In this document: positions 52,442 to 61,535 of the stretch, one piece after another
Layout of the letters: each line of letters starts with the position of its first letter
Numbering within the stretch: position 1 is the stretch's first letter
NCBI RefSeq assembly: GCF_003382275.1
Contig: NZ_QTJX01000006.1
Span: 62,001-126,000 of the forward strand
Direction: 5' to 3'
DNA from: Flagellimonas nanhaiensis
GTDB lineage: Bacteria; Bacteroidota; Bacteroidia; Flavobacteriales; Flavobacteriaceae
DNA length: 64,000 nt
Translations under genes and position numbers: made by a program
The notes under the pieces: model-generated
Databases searched by the model: none
Told to the model about the DNA's origin: nothing
The model's input: only the letters and a program-made list of their open reading frames with translations

Positions 52442-55400
52442 TCAAGATTGGATTTGTTTACGCTTGGCGGATTTGGCAAAGGCATCGCGTTGGAAGGTCG
52501 GTTCCTCCGGACTTCGGGGGTCGGCCCTAAACGGCATCTTTTTGGACCAGATAATGCTCATGCTGTAATGCCCGAACTCTTCTGTGACCCTACCATAACA
52601 GGCAAATACGCCTCTTCCATGGATTGGATATCTGTCCACCACATTGGTAAAATGGACGGCATCAAAGTACTGGCCCTCCCTATCGATAAAGGTACTAAGC
52701 CGCATATTCTGCCCGTGCTTGGTCGTATTGAAGCGGGTGTTGACCACAATGCCATAGAGCAGCATGGGTCGGTTGACATACTTGGGCATGTCCTTTGCCA
52801 AGAGTTCGTTCTTTGGTTGCTCCGAAATGATATCGAAATATTCACACAGTGGAAAACCCAAGAGTTCCATCTGGTCGTAGGCATCTTCTAGCCAGTTGTG
52901 CTCCAGCTTGGGAAGGGTAAATTCTTTGTGTTTTGGTTTGAAGAGCTTGGGATGGCCCGTACTCCGTTTGGTGGCATTGAGCTTGAAGATGGCCTGCCAG
53001 AGCAGTTCACTTTTCTGCATCCCCGTGAACCGAAAGGCCCCGATGCGGATCAGGATGGTCAACTGCTCCAGACTAATGGCCACCCTATCGATAAAGTCAT
53101 CAAGGGAGGTATAGTTGCCATAGAGTTGACGTTCGGTCAGTAGCCGTTGAATCACCAAGCTTTCAAGATTCCGGAGATAGCCCAACCCAAGGTAAATATC
53201 CGCGCCATAGATACAGTTAGGATGTTCGCTCCGGTTGATACATGGGGCATGGATGGTGCCCCCGCACATCCGGGTTTCATGCAGGTAATGCTCCGTGGAA
53301 TAGAAGCCACCCCCATTGTTGAGCACGGCCACCATAAATTCCAATGGGTAGTAGCATTTCAGATAGAGGCTCTGGTAGCTCTCTACGGCATAGGAAGCCG
53401 AATGCCCCTTGGCAAAAGCATAGCCCGCAAAACTGGCAATCTGTTCCCAGATTTCCTTGGCCACGGTATCGGGATAGCCCTTCTCCTTGCAATTGCTAAA
53501 ATATTTGGCTTCCACCGCCGCAAACTCGGCACGGGAACGGAACTTACCACTCATGCCACGGCGCAAGACGTCCGCTTCCCCCAAGTCCAGGCCCGCAAAA
53601 TAGTGGGCCACCTTGAGCACATCCTCTTGATAGACCATGATACCATAAGTCTCGGGCATAATCTCGGCCAGAATGGGATGGGCTTCCTTTCGCCTTTCGG
53701 GGTTCCGGTGCCTTCGGATGTATTCGTCTTTCATCCCGGAGGAGGACACCCCGGGCCGGATGACCGAACTGGCGGCAACCAATCCGAGATAATCGTTCAC
53801 CCCCAATTTCTTCATCAGTCCCCGCATGGCCGGGCTCTCCACATAGTAGGCACCTATGGCTTTGCCCTGGCTCAGCAGCGTATTGATATTGTCGTCCTTC
53901 TTAAACGTTTCCACTTCCGTAATGTCCAGTGGTGGGTTGTTGGGCTGGTTCTGGTGGATGATCTCAATGGCATCCTTGATCTTGGCCAGTCCCCGTTGCC
54001 CCAGAATATCGAACTTGAATATCCCTGCATCCTCGGCGATGATCATGTCAAATTGAACAGTCGGAAAGCCCTTGGGCGGTAAATCGGTGGCCGAATAATA
54101 ATGGATGGGTTTGTCCAAAATCAATATCCCTGCAGCATGGACACTCAGATGGTTGGGAAATCCCTTGATGAGCTTCGCATAGGTCAGCACTTTTTTGGCG
54201 GTATCATCCAATTTGTTGGGGGCAAACCGGCCATCGCTCAATTTGTCGATTTCCTCCTTGGGCAGTCCGAACACCTTTCCTATTTCCCGAACGCTTGCAC
54301 GGTACTTAAAGGTATTATAGGTAGCCAAGAGTGCGGTGTGGGGAAAACGCTCAAAAATGTAGGCGGTCATTTCGTCCCGATCTTTCCAGGAAAAGTCGAT
54401 GTCAAAGTCCGGTGGGGAAGCCCGATGCGGGTTGATAAACCGCTCAAAATAGAGGTCCAGTTCGATGGGGTCCACATCGGTGATGCCGATGATATAGGCC
54501 ACGATACTGTTGGCCCCGCTGCCCCTACCTACATGGAAAAATCCCTGTTCCTTGGCATGGGAAACGATATCATGGTTGATCAGAAAGTAGGAAACAAAAT
54601 CCAGCTTTTTAATGGTTTCCAGTTCCCGTTGCAAACGGTCCTTGATTTTTTGGTCGGGATTGGGATACCGTTTCGGAAACCCTTCATCACAAAGTCTCTT
54701 CAATGTTTCAAAATCATCTTCCTTTGAGGTCCCGAATACCTGTTGGTTTTGGGATGCCCGGCTTTGCCCAAACCCAAAGGAAATGGAGCATTGGTCCATA
54801 AGGTTTTGGGTATTCTCGATAACATGGGGAAACTCCTTGTAGCGTTCCAACAGTTCATTTTGGGGCAGCATCTTTTCCGATTTACGGCCCTGATCAGTTT
54901 CCTGTAGCTTGCTCAGTAACGTATTCAAGTCGATGGCCCGAAGCAATCGATGGGCATTAAAATCCCGTTGGCTGCGAAAGGTCACTGGCTGCTGGATGAC
55001 GAGTTTGTCGGTATAGTCCCTGTATTTGGAAAAGGGCAAGCGTCTCAGGTTCTCAATAGAGATGCCGATATATTCATGTTCCCGAAAGAAGGTTTTTTCC
55101 AATTGGAGCACCCTTTCAAAGGGATAAATGACAAAGGCATCGGTAAAGATGGGGGCCTCGTCCCAAATTTTGAGGTCATTGTGCGAATGGTAGGACAGTA
55201 GTTCATTAAGCTCTTGAAAACCCTTGTTGTTCTTGGCAATTCCCACAAACTGTTGCTGGGCCCCGTTCCGAAAATCGATCCCCACAATGGGTTTGATGCC
55301 ACACTCGGCAGCCTTTCGGATAAAGTTCAGACAGGCCGAGGTGTTGTTGATGTCGGTCAGGGCCAATTGCAGGAGCCCATTTTCTTTGGCCATTCCCAAG

Positions 55401-55462
55401 AGTTCGATCTCAGAGAAGGTCCCAAAACGGAGGGAGTAATAGCTGTGGCAGTTCAAATACAT
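52442..55462 (-). CDS. DNA polymerase III alpha-type subunit, error-prone (DnaE2/ImuC-like) of the SOS module
   Basis: A second, shorter C-family polymerase of 1006 residues. A PHP domain is at the N-terminus (YLNCHSYYSLRFGTFSEIEL). The polymerase core shows FHVGRGSGANSIVAYIIGIT and the catalytic acidic SPPDFDIDFSWKDRDEM. YGIMVYQEDVLKVAHYFAGL and FAKGHSASYAVESYQSLYLK are further conserved blocks. There is no fused exonuclease, unlike the chromosomal DnaE at 2829, which fits a low-fidelity polymerase. It lies 32 nt after a Y-family polymerase gene, like ImuC after ImuB, but the partner here is a full DinB-type enzyme. It is the translesion partner in the cassette. Confidence 0.92.
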   Translation of the reverse strand: MYLNCHSYYSLRFGTFSEIELLGMAKENGLLQLALTDINNTSACLNFIRKAAECGIKPIVGIDFRNGAQQQFVGIAKNNKGFQELNELLSYHSHNDLKIWDEAPIFTDAFVIYPFERVLQLEKTFFREHEYIGISIENLRRLPFSKYRDYTDKLVIQQPVTFRSQRDFNAHRLLRAIDLNTLLSKLQETDQGRKSEKMLPQNELLERYKEFPHVIENTQNLMDQCSISFGFGQSRASQNQQVFGTSKEDDFETLKRLCDEGFPKRYPNPDQKIKDRLQRELETIKKLDFVSYFLINHDIVSHAKEQGFFHVGRGSGANSIVAYIIGITDVDPIELDLYFERFINPHRASPPDFDIDFSWKDRDEMTAYIFERFPHTALLATYNTFKYRASVREIGKVFGLPKEEIDKLSDGRFAPNKLDDTAKKVLTYAKLIKGFPNHLSVHAAGILILDKPIHYYSATDLPPKGFPTVQFDMIIAEDAGIFKFDILGQRGLAKIKDAIEIIHQNQPNNPPLDITEVETFKKDDNINTLLSQGKAIGAYYVESPAMRGLMKKLGVNDYLGLVAASSVIRPGVSSSGMKDEYIRRHRNPERRKEAHPILAEIMPETYGIMVYQEDVLKVAHYFAGLDLGEADVLRRGMSGKFRSRAEFAAVEAKYFSNCKEKGYPDTVAKEIWEQIASFAGYAFAKGHSASYAVESYQSLYLKCYYPLEFMVAVLNNGGGFYSTEHYLHETRMCGGTIHAPCINRSEHPNCIYGADIYLGLGYLRNLESLVIQRLLTERQLYGNYTSLDDFIDRVAISLEQLTILIRIGAFRFTGMQKSELLWQAIFKLNATKRSTGHPKLFKPKHKEFTLPKLEHNWLEDAYDQMELLGFPLCEYFDIISEQPKNELLAKDMPKYVNRPMLLYGIVVNTRFNTTKHGQNMRLSTFIDREGQYFDAVHFTNVVDRYPIHGRGVFACYGRVTEEFGHYSMSIIWSKKMPFRADPRSPEEPTFQRDAFAKSAKRKQIQS

Positions 55463-55494
55463 GCAGTAATGGTCATTATGGTTTTGAAAAAATG

Positions 55495-56709
55495 TTATTG
55501 TGTCCGGTGGGCCAGTACGATGGGCGGTTCCCCGTTGAACGGGTTATGAAACCTGCCTATGGACTTGGCTCCCATGGAGGAGGCATAGACCACGGCCCGA
55601 TCTCCGTAGCGTTTTCGGATGGTGTCCATCGCATTGTAAAGGCTGAGTGCTTCCAAGGTGTCGTCAAAAAGGTGGATTTGGTAGTTCCCGGAGACCAGGT
55701 CGCTAAAGCGCACACCGACCAATCGCACCAACATCCGACGCTGGTACAGTTTTTCAAAGAGTTCCAAGATTTTGGGGATGAGGATATGGTCGGCACTGGA
55801 ATAGGGAATCTTCATCTGCTTGGATACCGTCTGGAAATCCGAATAGCGGACGCGGACAGCCACACAGGCCGTCAGCTTATCGTTGGTGCGTAAATGGAAG
55901 GCCAGGTTCTCCACCATAGCGGTCAGGGTGGTCCTGAGTTGGGTAATATTGGTGGTATCCTTGCCAAAGGTGCGCTCTGTGGAAATGGACTTGCGCTCAT
56001 GGAAGGGCACCAAGGGGGGGCGGTCGATGCCTTGGGCCCGTTTCCAAATGGTCCGCCCATGTACACCCAAGGCACTGGTCATGAGTTCGAGGGGCATGTC
56101 CTGAACGGTTTTGACCTTTAAAATCCCCAGTCCGCGCAGGGTCTCATAGGTCTTTTTGCCCACCGAGGGAATCTTGCGAATAGAGAGCGGGGCCAAAAAG
56201 GGTTTTTCCAGACCGAAATCCACCCGCATCTGATTGTTGGGCTTGGCCTCATCGGTGGCCATCTTGGAGACCACCTTGTTGGAAGAGAGTCCAAAAGAAA
56301 TTGGGAGGCCCGTCTCCTTGATTATATAATTCCGTAGTTCACAGGCATATTTATAGCTGCCAAAAAATTTGTCCATTCCGCTCAAATCTGCGTAGAACTC
56401 ATCCACACTGGCCTTTTCGAAAACCGGTACTTTCTCCTTGATGATTTCCGTGACCTGCTCCGAAAATTTAGTATAGGTCCCGGCGTTCCCTTTGATAACT
56501 GTAGCCTCCGGGCAGAGCTGTCGGGCCAGTTTCATGGACATGCCCGAATGGATGCCGAAACGCCTGGTCTCATAGCTGCAGGCCGATACCACCCCTCGAT
56601 CCCCGGTGCCCCCTACAAGGATGGGACGGTGCATTAAACGAGAGTCCAACAGTCGTTCGCAGCTCACAAAAAAGGTGTCTAGATCGAGATGTAAAATTTG
56701 TGATTCCAT
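55495..56709 (-). CDS. dinB: Y-family DNA polymerase (DinB / Pol IV type)
   Basis: Translesion polymerase with all parts of the family. ILHLDLDTFFVSCERLLDSR holds the first catalytic Asp, GIHSGMSMKLARQLCPEATV follows, and KASVDEFYADLSGMDKFFGS carries the Asp-Glu pair. The thumb has IRKIPSVGKKTYETLRGLGI, a helix-hairpin-helix. The little-finger region contains KSISTERTFGKDTTNI. At 404 residues it has full length and keeps its catalytic acids, in contrast to ImuB, which loses them. It starts 16 nt from the shared operator and is first gene of the minus-strand SOS operon. Confidence 0.93.
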   Translation of the reverse strand: MESQILHLDLDTFFVSCERLLDSRLMHRPILVGGTGDRGVVSACSYETRRFGIHSGMSMKLARQLCPEATVIKGNAGTYTKFSEQVTEIIKEKVPVFEKASVDEFYADLSGMDKFFGSYKYACELRNYIIKETGLPISFGLSSNKVVSKMATDEAKPNNQMRVDFGLEKPFLAPLSIRKIPSVGKKTYETLRGLGILKVKTVQDMPLELMTSALGVHGRTIWKRAQGIDRPPLVPFHERKSISTERTFGKDTTNITQLRTTLTAMVENLAFHLRTNDKLTACVAVRVRYSDFQTVSKQMKIPYSSADHILIPKILELFEKLYQRRMLVRLVGVRFSDLVSGNYQIHLFDDTLEALSLYNAMDTIRKRYGDRAVVYASSMGAKSIGRFHNPFNGEPPIVLAHRTQ

Positions 56710-56725
56710 ACCAGAAACAAACTTA

Positions 56726-56762
56726 GCTACAAATTATAGCAATGATTGCTTATATTTGTAGC
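56726..56762. promoter_or_regulatory. 37-bp dyad operator shared by dinB and the S24 repressor gene
   Basis: GCTACAAAT-TATA-GCAAT and, after one central base, ATTGC-TTAT-ATTTGTAGC form a long inverted repeat with arms that agree except in the 4-bp inner segment. It fills the gap between the two divergent genes and contains a perfect TATATTTG -7 box (56751-56758) for the repressor gene, whose ATG is only 8 nt further. Binding here would shut off both directions, as expected for LexA-type control. Confidence 0.8.
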
Positions 56763-56766
56763 AATT

Positions 56767-57546
56767 ATGTATTTCGTAGGAAAGAATATGAACCATCTCA
56801 GGCGGCTTAAGGGGCTCTCTCAGGAAGAATTGGCGGAAGAGCTGGGGGCGACGCGTTCGACCATCGGTTCGAAGGAGGAGGGGCGTTCCATGCCTTCCTT
56901 GGAGCTCTTGGTAAAAACATCCGATTTTTTTAAGGTGCCTGTTGATATCTTGATCCGTAAGGATCTCACAAAGGCCAAGGATTTTTCGTTTATTGAACTT
57001 GGTAACCAACGTGTACTGTTTCCCATTATGGTGGATCAAGACAATAAGGACATGATTGAGGTGGTACCCGTCAAGACCTCGGCGGGCTATTTGGCTGGAT
57101 ATGATGATCCTGAATACATTGAGCAATTGGAGAAGATCAAACTCCCTTTTCTCCCTACGGGCAAGCACCGGGCCTTTCCCATCAAGGGGGATTCCATGCT
57201 GCCGATGAAGCCGGGCTCTTTTGTGGTGGGGAAATTTATTGAAGACCGGAGTGACATCAAGGATGGGCGAACCTATGTGCTCTTGACCCAAAACGATGGG
57301 ATGGTCTACAAAAGGGTCTACAATCAAATTGACGAAAACGGAACCTTGAAATTGGTCTCGGACAACAAAAGTTATGAACCGTTCGAAGTGCCCATTTCAG
57401 AAGTGTTGGAACTTTGGGAATTTACCTGTAGCATCAACACCCAGGAATACGAACCTGAGGAATTGAAGCTGGACAGCATTCTACGGATGTTCAACGAATT
57501 GGGAGTGGAACTGGAGACCCTAAGAAAAGATGTCCGTATGTCTTAA
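56767..57546 (+). CDS. LexA-like repressor (XRE HTH + S24 peptidase)
   Basis: Self-cleaving SOS-type repressor. The N-terminal XRE helix-turn-helix (NHLRRLKGLSQEELAEELGA then TRSTIGSKEEGRSMPSLELL) binds DNA. The C-terminal S24 peptidase has the catalytic Ser in FPIKGDSMLPMKPGSFVVGK and Lys in NDGMVYKRVYNQ. A possible cleavage bond is Ala-Gly in KTSAGYLAGYDD. The frame opens at 56746, but that lies inside the operator; ATG 56767 (MYFVGKNMNHLR) or the Met at 56788 is more likely. It is divergent from dinB-dnaE-SRAP and should repress them and itself until DNA damage triggers RecA-assisted cleavage. Confidence 0.92.
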   Translation: MYFVGKNMNHLRRLKGLSQEELAEELGATRSTIGSKEEGRSMPSLELLVKTSDFFKVPVDILIRKDLTKAKDFSFIELGNQRVLFPIMVDQDNKDMIEVVPVKTSAGYLAGYDDPEYIEQLEKIKLPFLPTGKHRAFPIKGDSMLPMKPGSFVVGKFIEDRSDIKDGRTYVLLTQNDGMVYKRVYNQIDENGTLKLVSDNKSYEPFEVPISEVLELWEFTCSINTQEYEPEELKLDSILRMFNELGVELETLRKDVRMS

Positions 57547-58505
57547 TAAGGCCATGACCAAGGCAAGCTTTTATTCCAGTCCTGTCCATATTTTTCTTTA
57601 AAACGCATAAGTTCTTCAACAACAGGCTCTTTAACCCTAACCTTATCTTCTTTTAAGTAAAAGTTTTTATCCCTCAGAAAATCATATCGCCCTTCAAAAT
57701 TTAGAATCCGCATCAGCGTTTCCCGGCTTTTCAAACCCAGCACTTCTGTCAACGCTTCCTTTTTGCCCAGCTCCAAAGTGGCCAATTGACGATCAATTTT
57801 TTCAAGTTCCATTTCTTGTTTGGAATAATCAATGATTTTTATCGGTCTTCCCTGGTACTTTTCGTTGTAAATCCAATGTTGGTGCATCCCACATTCCTTG
57901 TGCAAAAAAGTGGTGATACGTTGCTTTAGTTCTTCCTCGGTCTTGAATTCGTTCCATGCTATCCAATTTACATTTAGATAGATTTCAATACAATCGAGTT
58001 TGGCCTTTTGGATGAGCTCCTCTTTTTCATACTCCACCTCATGGGTAAAGGCAAATTCCACCAATAGTTGTTTTCCCTTAACCACGGCAATCGCATCAGG
58101 CTGGATTGAACTGTTACCGCAAAGCATTTGTTTTTCCAGAACCACCTCGTCAAACTCCACTATTTTTTCCTCGTAATCCAAAAACTCGTTATGATGGTTC
58201 CTTCGCTCTATTTGAAACAACAGCTTTTTGGATTCCTGGAACACTTCCTTGGCCAGCATGTGCATCAAGGTCTCCCCAGAGCAATTGGATGCTGAAATGT
58301 GGTAGAAGTGTGCTGCCTTTTGATTGGGCTTTAAAATGGTCTCCCTGGTCTTTCCTTTGTTTTTGGCCCCTAAGGGCTCCTCACAAATCCTACAGAAACA
58401 GCCAGTATCCTTTCCCCAGGGAACATCGAAGACGGAAACCCTGTTACCGGCTTTATCATAGGCATATTGGACGCATGCGTGATCAATCATATTCTCAAAA
58501 TACAC
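57543..58505 (-). CDS. CoiA-like nuclease-fold protein
   Basis: A 320-residue protein resembling the competence protein CoiA family. The N-terminal part holds a Cys-His zinc-finger-like set (CFCRICEEPLGAKNKGKTRE, then HFYHISASNCSGETLMHMLA). The middle has a PD-(D/E)xK nuclease core: IQPDAIAVVKGKQLLVEFAF, followed by THEVEYEKEELI. The C-terminal helices are charged. It is convergent with the repressor gene, overlapping by 4 bp. In mobile elements such proteins are of uncertain role and may process DNA or take part in defence. Starts at 58505 and 58490 are both possible. Confidence 0.82.
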   Translation of the reverse strand: MYFENMIDHACVQYAYDKAGNRVSVFDVPWGKDTGCFCRICEEPLGAKNKGKTRETILKPNQKAAHFYHISASNCSGETLMHMLAKEVFQESKKLLFQIERRNHHNEFLDYEEKIVEFDEVVLEKQMLCGNSSIQPDAIAVVKGKQLLVEFAFTHEVEYEKEELIQKAKLDCIEIYLNVNWIAWNEFKTEEELKQRITTFLHKECGMHQHWIYNEKYQGRPIKIIDYSKQEMELEKIDRQLATLELGKKEALTEVLGLKSRETLMRILNFEGRYDFLRDKNFYLKEDKVRVKEPVVEELMRFKEKYGQDWNKSLPWSWPY

Positions 58506-58618
58506 ATTTAAGGGAATTCTTCCTACCCAGAAAACTGGTGTGGGAAGATTAAATCAATTGTGGGCTTAAAGAGAATATGTAGTTATCCTATTCTTAGATC
58601 CCGATAAACACAGTAGCT

Positions 58619-60370
58619 TCATATATAATAGCTGTCATTCATTTCGGGGTTGGGCTTCAACTCATGCCGAACTATCCATGTGCCGCTGGCATCTTTTTCT
58701 TTTTGCTGCAATTCATTTCGCAGTCTATTGACATCGGAGCACTCTTGTTCGGTCAGGTAAAATTCGTGACGCTCCAACCAATTGATGAGTGGGTAATACT
58801 TTTTTCTTTCTACACTTTCCTGCTTATTGAGTTCTTCCAGCTCCTCAATCCTATCCGTAATATCCAAATGTTTTATTTGAGGCCTAAGTTGAGGAATCAA
58901 ATCGATCATGCCGTCCTCAGAAACAATGACAATCACCATCGGATGTTCCGTAGCGAATTGTTCGTAATACCGGATTGCTGAATTATAGCGGGCACCCCTG
59001 GAAGCATCACCTTTTTCTGTAGCCAAACCATCAAGGATCACCCCAATGGCGTAGCAGATAGCATCCTTGTCCAGTAAAACACTCCCATCTATGGACGTAA
59101 TCTGTTGCATGATGTTTGGTGATAATTTCATCGGCTTTATGGCAAAACTTTGTTTTCCAAGCCTTTCAGATTCATTCGCTGCATTGCTGGAAATCACCAA
59201 CATCGTACCATGTTTTTGCTGGGTAGCCCTCATGGTCACATCCCACAGGTCGTCAATTTGCCTTTTCTTCAGGTCTTTAAAAATCCGTGGTAGGTCCGAA
59301 TAAAACTTTGCCCTATTGATCCGTTCCTTTGGAATGTTAGGCAGTTTATATTCCACGACCATAAGCGGGTTGTTATCATGTAGGACCTGCCATTTAAAGT
59401 GGCTGATAAAATCAATGATAAACATGGATTCTTTCTTTGGATTGTATTTGCCGACCAGCTCACCCAGACCATAGATTAAGGCGGAATCGGAGACAATGAT
59501 GGAATCGTCCGTTGACAATTCCAAGAATTTCCTGACTTTACGGTAATCACTCACTTTTATGGGTTCTTCCAATTCCAAGGTCAATCGCAGATTCATATGG
59601 TCCTTGGCAGCAACAGCCAATTTACCCAGGCCCTCGGCGCCTTCATACCGCATGGAAGCAATGGCATTGCAAGCGTCATATAGCCCATGCAGTCCCTCCA
59701 TGTTTTCTGCTATGCTCGAAATGGTATACATGAACTGCTTCCCGGATTCACGCAACATCTCCTCCGGTCTCCGATTGATGGCTTCAAAACCCCGGTTTGG
59801 GTCTTTTAGGGCATTGGTACTTTCCTTAAGAAAAACATCGATAGCACTCTCGATGAACGAGCGATAGATAGTGAATCGGTTGGCGTACTTTTCCCTGGTC
59901 AGGGAATAGTATTTGTCGAGGGTATCATTCCGGATTTCCAGTATGGTGAACACCAGATATCCCTCAACATAGGTCGGATAGGAAACATGCTTATCGGTCT
60001 CATTGTCGAAATCAACACGGTCCAGGGTCTTTTTTATGGCATCCCTGAATGCGTTATTTCCAATTCGCTTGGTGTGGCCTTCCTGCGCGACGGGATGGGT
60101 ATGTAGAATCTGCCCCTCTGGATCCACTTTTTCAAGTTCCTCGGCCAACTGCTTGAGATTGGAAAACAGATGAACACTATAACCACAATCCTCAGGCTCC
60201 AGGCATATATCATGCCTATCTTCCCTTTCTTCCGTTAAGACTCCCAATAGAAACACTTTGGGATCTAAATCCTTGTCAATTCGTTCGAAAAACCGCTCGG
60301 CTTCAAATTGAAGGGAGTGCTGCATGTGCTGTTGAAAACCCCACATAAAGAGTTTTATGGTATCTGCCAT
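58619..60370 (-). CDS. Diadenylate-cyclase-like (DisA_N / DAC) protein with N-terminal sensor-like domain
   Basis: A 583-residue protein. The C-terminal third has the features of a diadenylate cyclase domain: GTMLVISSNAANESERLGKQ (388-407), ITSIDGSVLLDKDAICYAIG (424-443) with DGS in place of the DGA motif, and GDASRGARYNSAIRYYEQF (454-472), where GARYNS stands for the GTRHRxA nucleotide motif. Such divergent DAC domains occur in predicted nucleotide-signal conflict systems. The N-terminal ~380 residues match nothing I recognise; HTHP at 90-93 is a possible metal site. The likely product is a cyclic dinucleotide such as c-di-AMP, but this needs proof. A palindrome lies 150 bp upstream. Confidence 0.72.
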   Translation of the reverse strand: MADTIKLFMWGFQQHMQHSLQFEAERFFERIDKDLDPKVFLLGVLTEEREDRHDICLEPEDCGYSVHLFSNLKQLAEELEKVDPEGQILHTHPVAQEGHTKRIGNNAFRDAIKKTLDRVDFDNETDKHVSYPTYVEGYLVFTILEIRNDTLDKYYSLTREKYANRFTIYRSFIESAIDVFLKESTNALKDPNRGFEAINRRPEEMLRESGKQFMYTISSIAENMEGLHGLYDACNAIASMRYEGAEGLGKLAVAAKDHMNLRLTLELEEPIKVSDYRKVRKFLELSTDDSIIVSDSALIYGLGELVGKYNPKKESMFIIDFISHFKWQVLHDNNPLMVVEYKLPNIPKERINRAKFYSDLPRIFKDLKKRQIDDLWDVTMRATQQKHGTMLVISSNAANESERLGKQSFAIKPMKLSPNIMQQITSIDGSVLLDKDAICYAIGVILDGLATEKGDASRGARYNSAIRYYEQFATEHPMVIVIVSEDGMIDLIPQLRPQIKHLDITDRIEELEELNKQESVERKKYYPLINWLERHEFYLTEQECSDVNRLRNELQQKEKDASGTWIVRHELKPNPEMNDSYYI

Positions 60371-60484
60371 TGATTTTTGATTTGTTCGGTAACGGCACAG
60401 CCTATAGTGCCTTTATTTTTGGACAAAGATTTAAAAGATGCCTACCCTACTACAATGTAGCATTTTTGGTCAGCTTTCCGAAGC

Positions 60485-60500
60485 AATTCCTTTGGGAATT
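60485..60500. repeat. Small hairpin beside the 30-bp palindrome
   Basis: AATTCC, TTTG and GGAATT, an imperfectly centred 6-bp stem. It may be part of the same regulatory region upstream of the DAC-domain gene. Confidence 0.35.
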
Positions 60501-60521
60501 CAGGATGACCTAGAAAACCCA

Positions 60522-60551
60522 TCAATCAAATGGATGCATCCATTTGATTGA
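60522..60551. promoter_or_regulatory. Perfect 30-bp palindrome upstream of the DAC-domain gene
   Basis: TCAATCAAATGGATG is followed directly by its own reverse complement, with no spacer and no mismatch. It lies between the end of the PLD gene (60620) and the start of the DAC-domain gene (60370) on the minus strand. No T-run follows in either direction, so an operator for a dimeric regulator, or a cruciform, is more likely than a terminator. Confidence 0.7.
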
Positions 60552-60619
60552 CACAAAGCAAAGACCAAAGGATAACTTTGCCCCACCCCACTGAATCTTA
60601 TACATGGTAAAATACGGTA

Positions 60620-61369
60620 CTAATGGAAGGGCTCGTGGTACAACCTACTACCCCATCGACAAATATCCAGTTCGGGAAAATCGGCCTCGTCCATCAGATA
60701 ATGGAATTCCTGTACAATCTTCTTCACGGAAGGTGCATCGGTCAACCGAACACGGGTTTCATAGTTACTTTCCGTACCGCTATAGGTAAAGTTCAGCGAA
60801 CCCATATAGGCGATGCGGTCATCGATGATATAGATTTTACTGTGTAAATAGGTGGTCCTTTTTCCAAAGGCATCCGACGGTTTGATCATCCTTATCGGAA
60901 AAATGGGCTCATAGGAATACGAGAAGACCCGAACACGTTTTAAGACATGGTGCAAAATCAAAACGGCCAATCCGAAAATACCTATAGTGGCCAGGATATA
61001 CAATACTGGTAGCACTGCTTGTTGGGCAAAGAAAAACCATAGGGCAAGAACTCCCAGGCCAACGAGGAAATAGCAAATCTTAAGAATCCGATGCAACACC
61101 CTTTTCCGGTGCTGCGCCCGCTGGTCCATATGGACATGCTGTCGGATAAGCGCGCCGAGCAGTCCGGATTTACCCCTTTCCGGTTCCGTGGTAATCAGTT
61201 CCACATGGACACCTCCTTCCTGTAACTCGATAAGCCCTTGCACCAACTTGGCGGAAAGGAACGGAGATACGATCTTCACCGAGTTGCTCGCCGCGGCAAT
61301 CTCTTCCATGAGCTTTTTCCCGGCCCCAGTCCCGATATAGATATCACATTGGGCATTATTGAAATACAT
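60620..61369 (-). CDS. Membrane-anchored phospholipase D-like protein
   Basis: A 249-residue protein with one HKD-type motif: His176 and Lys178 in TTYLHSKIYIIDDRIAYMG, Asp183, and the following GSLNFTYSGTESNYE. PLD enzymes with one motif act as dimers, and both nucleases and lipases are known. The N-terminal part (KKLMEEIAAASNSVKIVSPF, LSAKLVQGLIELQ) is the usual first half of the fold. Two membrane helices are inserted between the halves (about 96-115 and 117-140), so the active site would sit at the inner membrane. It is upstream of the DAC-domain gene on the same strand. The pair could be an effector plus signal synthase, but this is inference. Confidence 0.85.
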   Translation of the reverse strand: MYFNNAQCDIYIGTGAGKKLMEEIAAASNSVKIVSPFLSAKLVQGLIELQEGGVHVELITTEPERGKSGLLGALIRQHVHMDQRAQHRKRVLHRILKICYFLVGLGVLALWFFFAQQAVLPVLYILATIGIFGLAVLILHHVLKRVRVFSYSYEPIFPIRMIKPSDAFGKRTTYLHSKIYIIDDRIAYMGSLNFTYSGTESNYETRVRLTDAPSVKKIVQEFHYLMDEADFPELDICRWGSRLYHEPFH

Positions 61370-61420
61370 GGTATCCTAGTTTGTAGTGTTTTTTAAAGTT
61401 AGGGTATAGAAACCCAAAAC

Positions 61421-61438
61421 TGGACCCGATTCGGTCCA
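61421..61438. repeat. Short inverted repeat upstream of the PLD gene
   Basis: TGGACC, spacer CGATTC and GGTCCA, 51 bp upstream of the PLD start codon; a possible operator. Confidence 0.35.
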
Positions 61439-61495
61439 GACCGGATAAGTTTTACACAAATTTTTTGAGCGGGTGTTCATAGCTCACTAATAGTT

Positions 61496-61523
61496 TTGAA
61501 AAAGACCCCCGTTGCCGAGGGCC
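61496..61523 (-). terminator. Terminator of the parB gene
   Basis: On the minus strand GGCCCTCG, loop GCAA and CGGGGGTC form an 8-bp stem with two wobbles followed by TTTTTC, 13 nt after the parB stop codon. Confidence 0.7.
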
Positions 61524-61535
61524 TTTTGGAGAAAT

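Noticed and set aside
52448-54727. Several long plus-strand frames opposite the element's DnaE (up to 311 residues)
   Set aside because: They are complementary to conserved polymerase motifs; long antisense frames are expected in GC-richer coding DNA.
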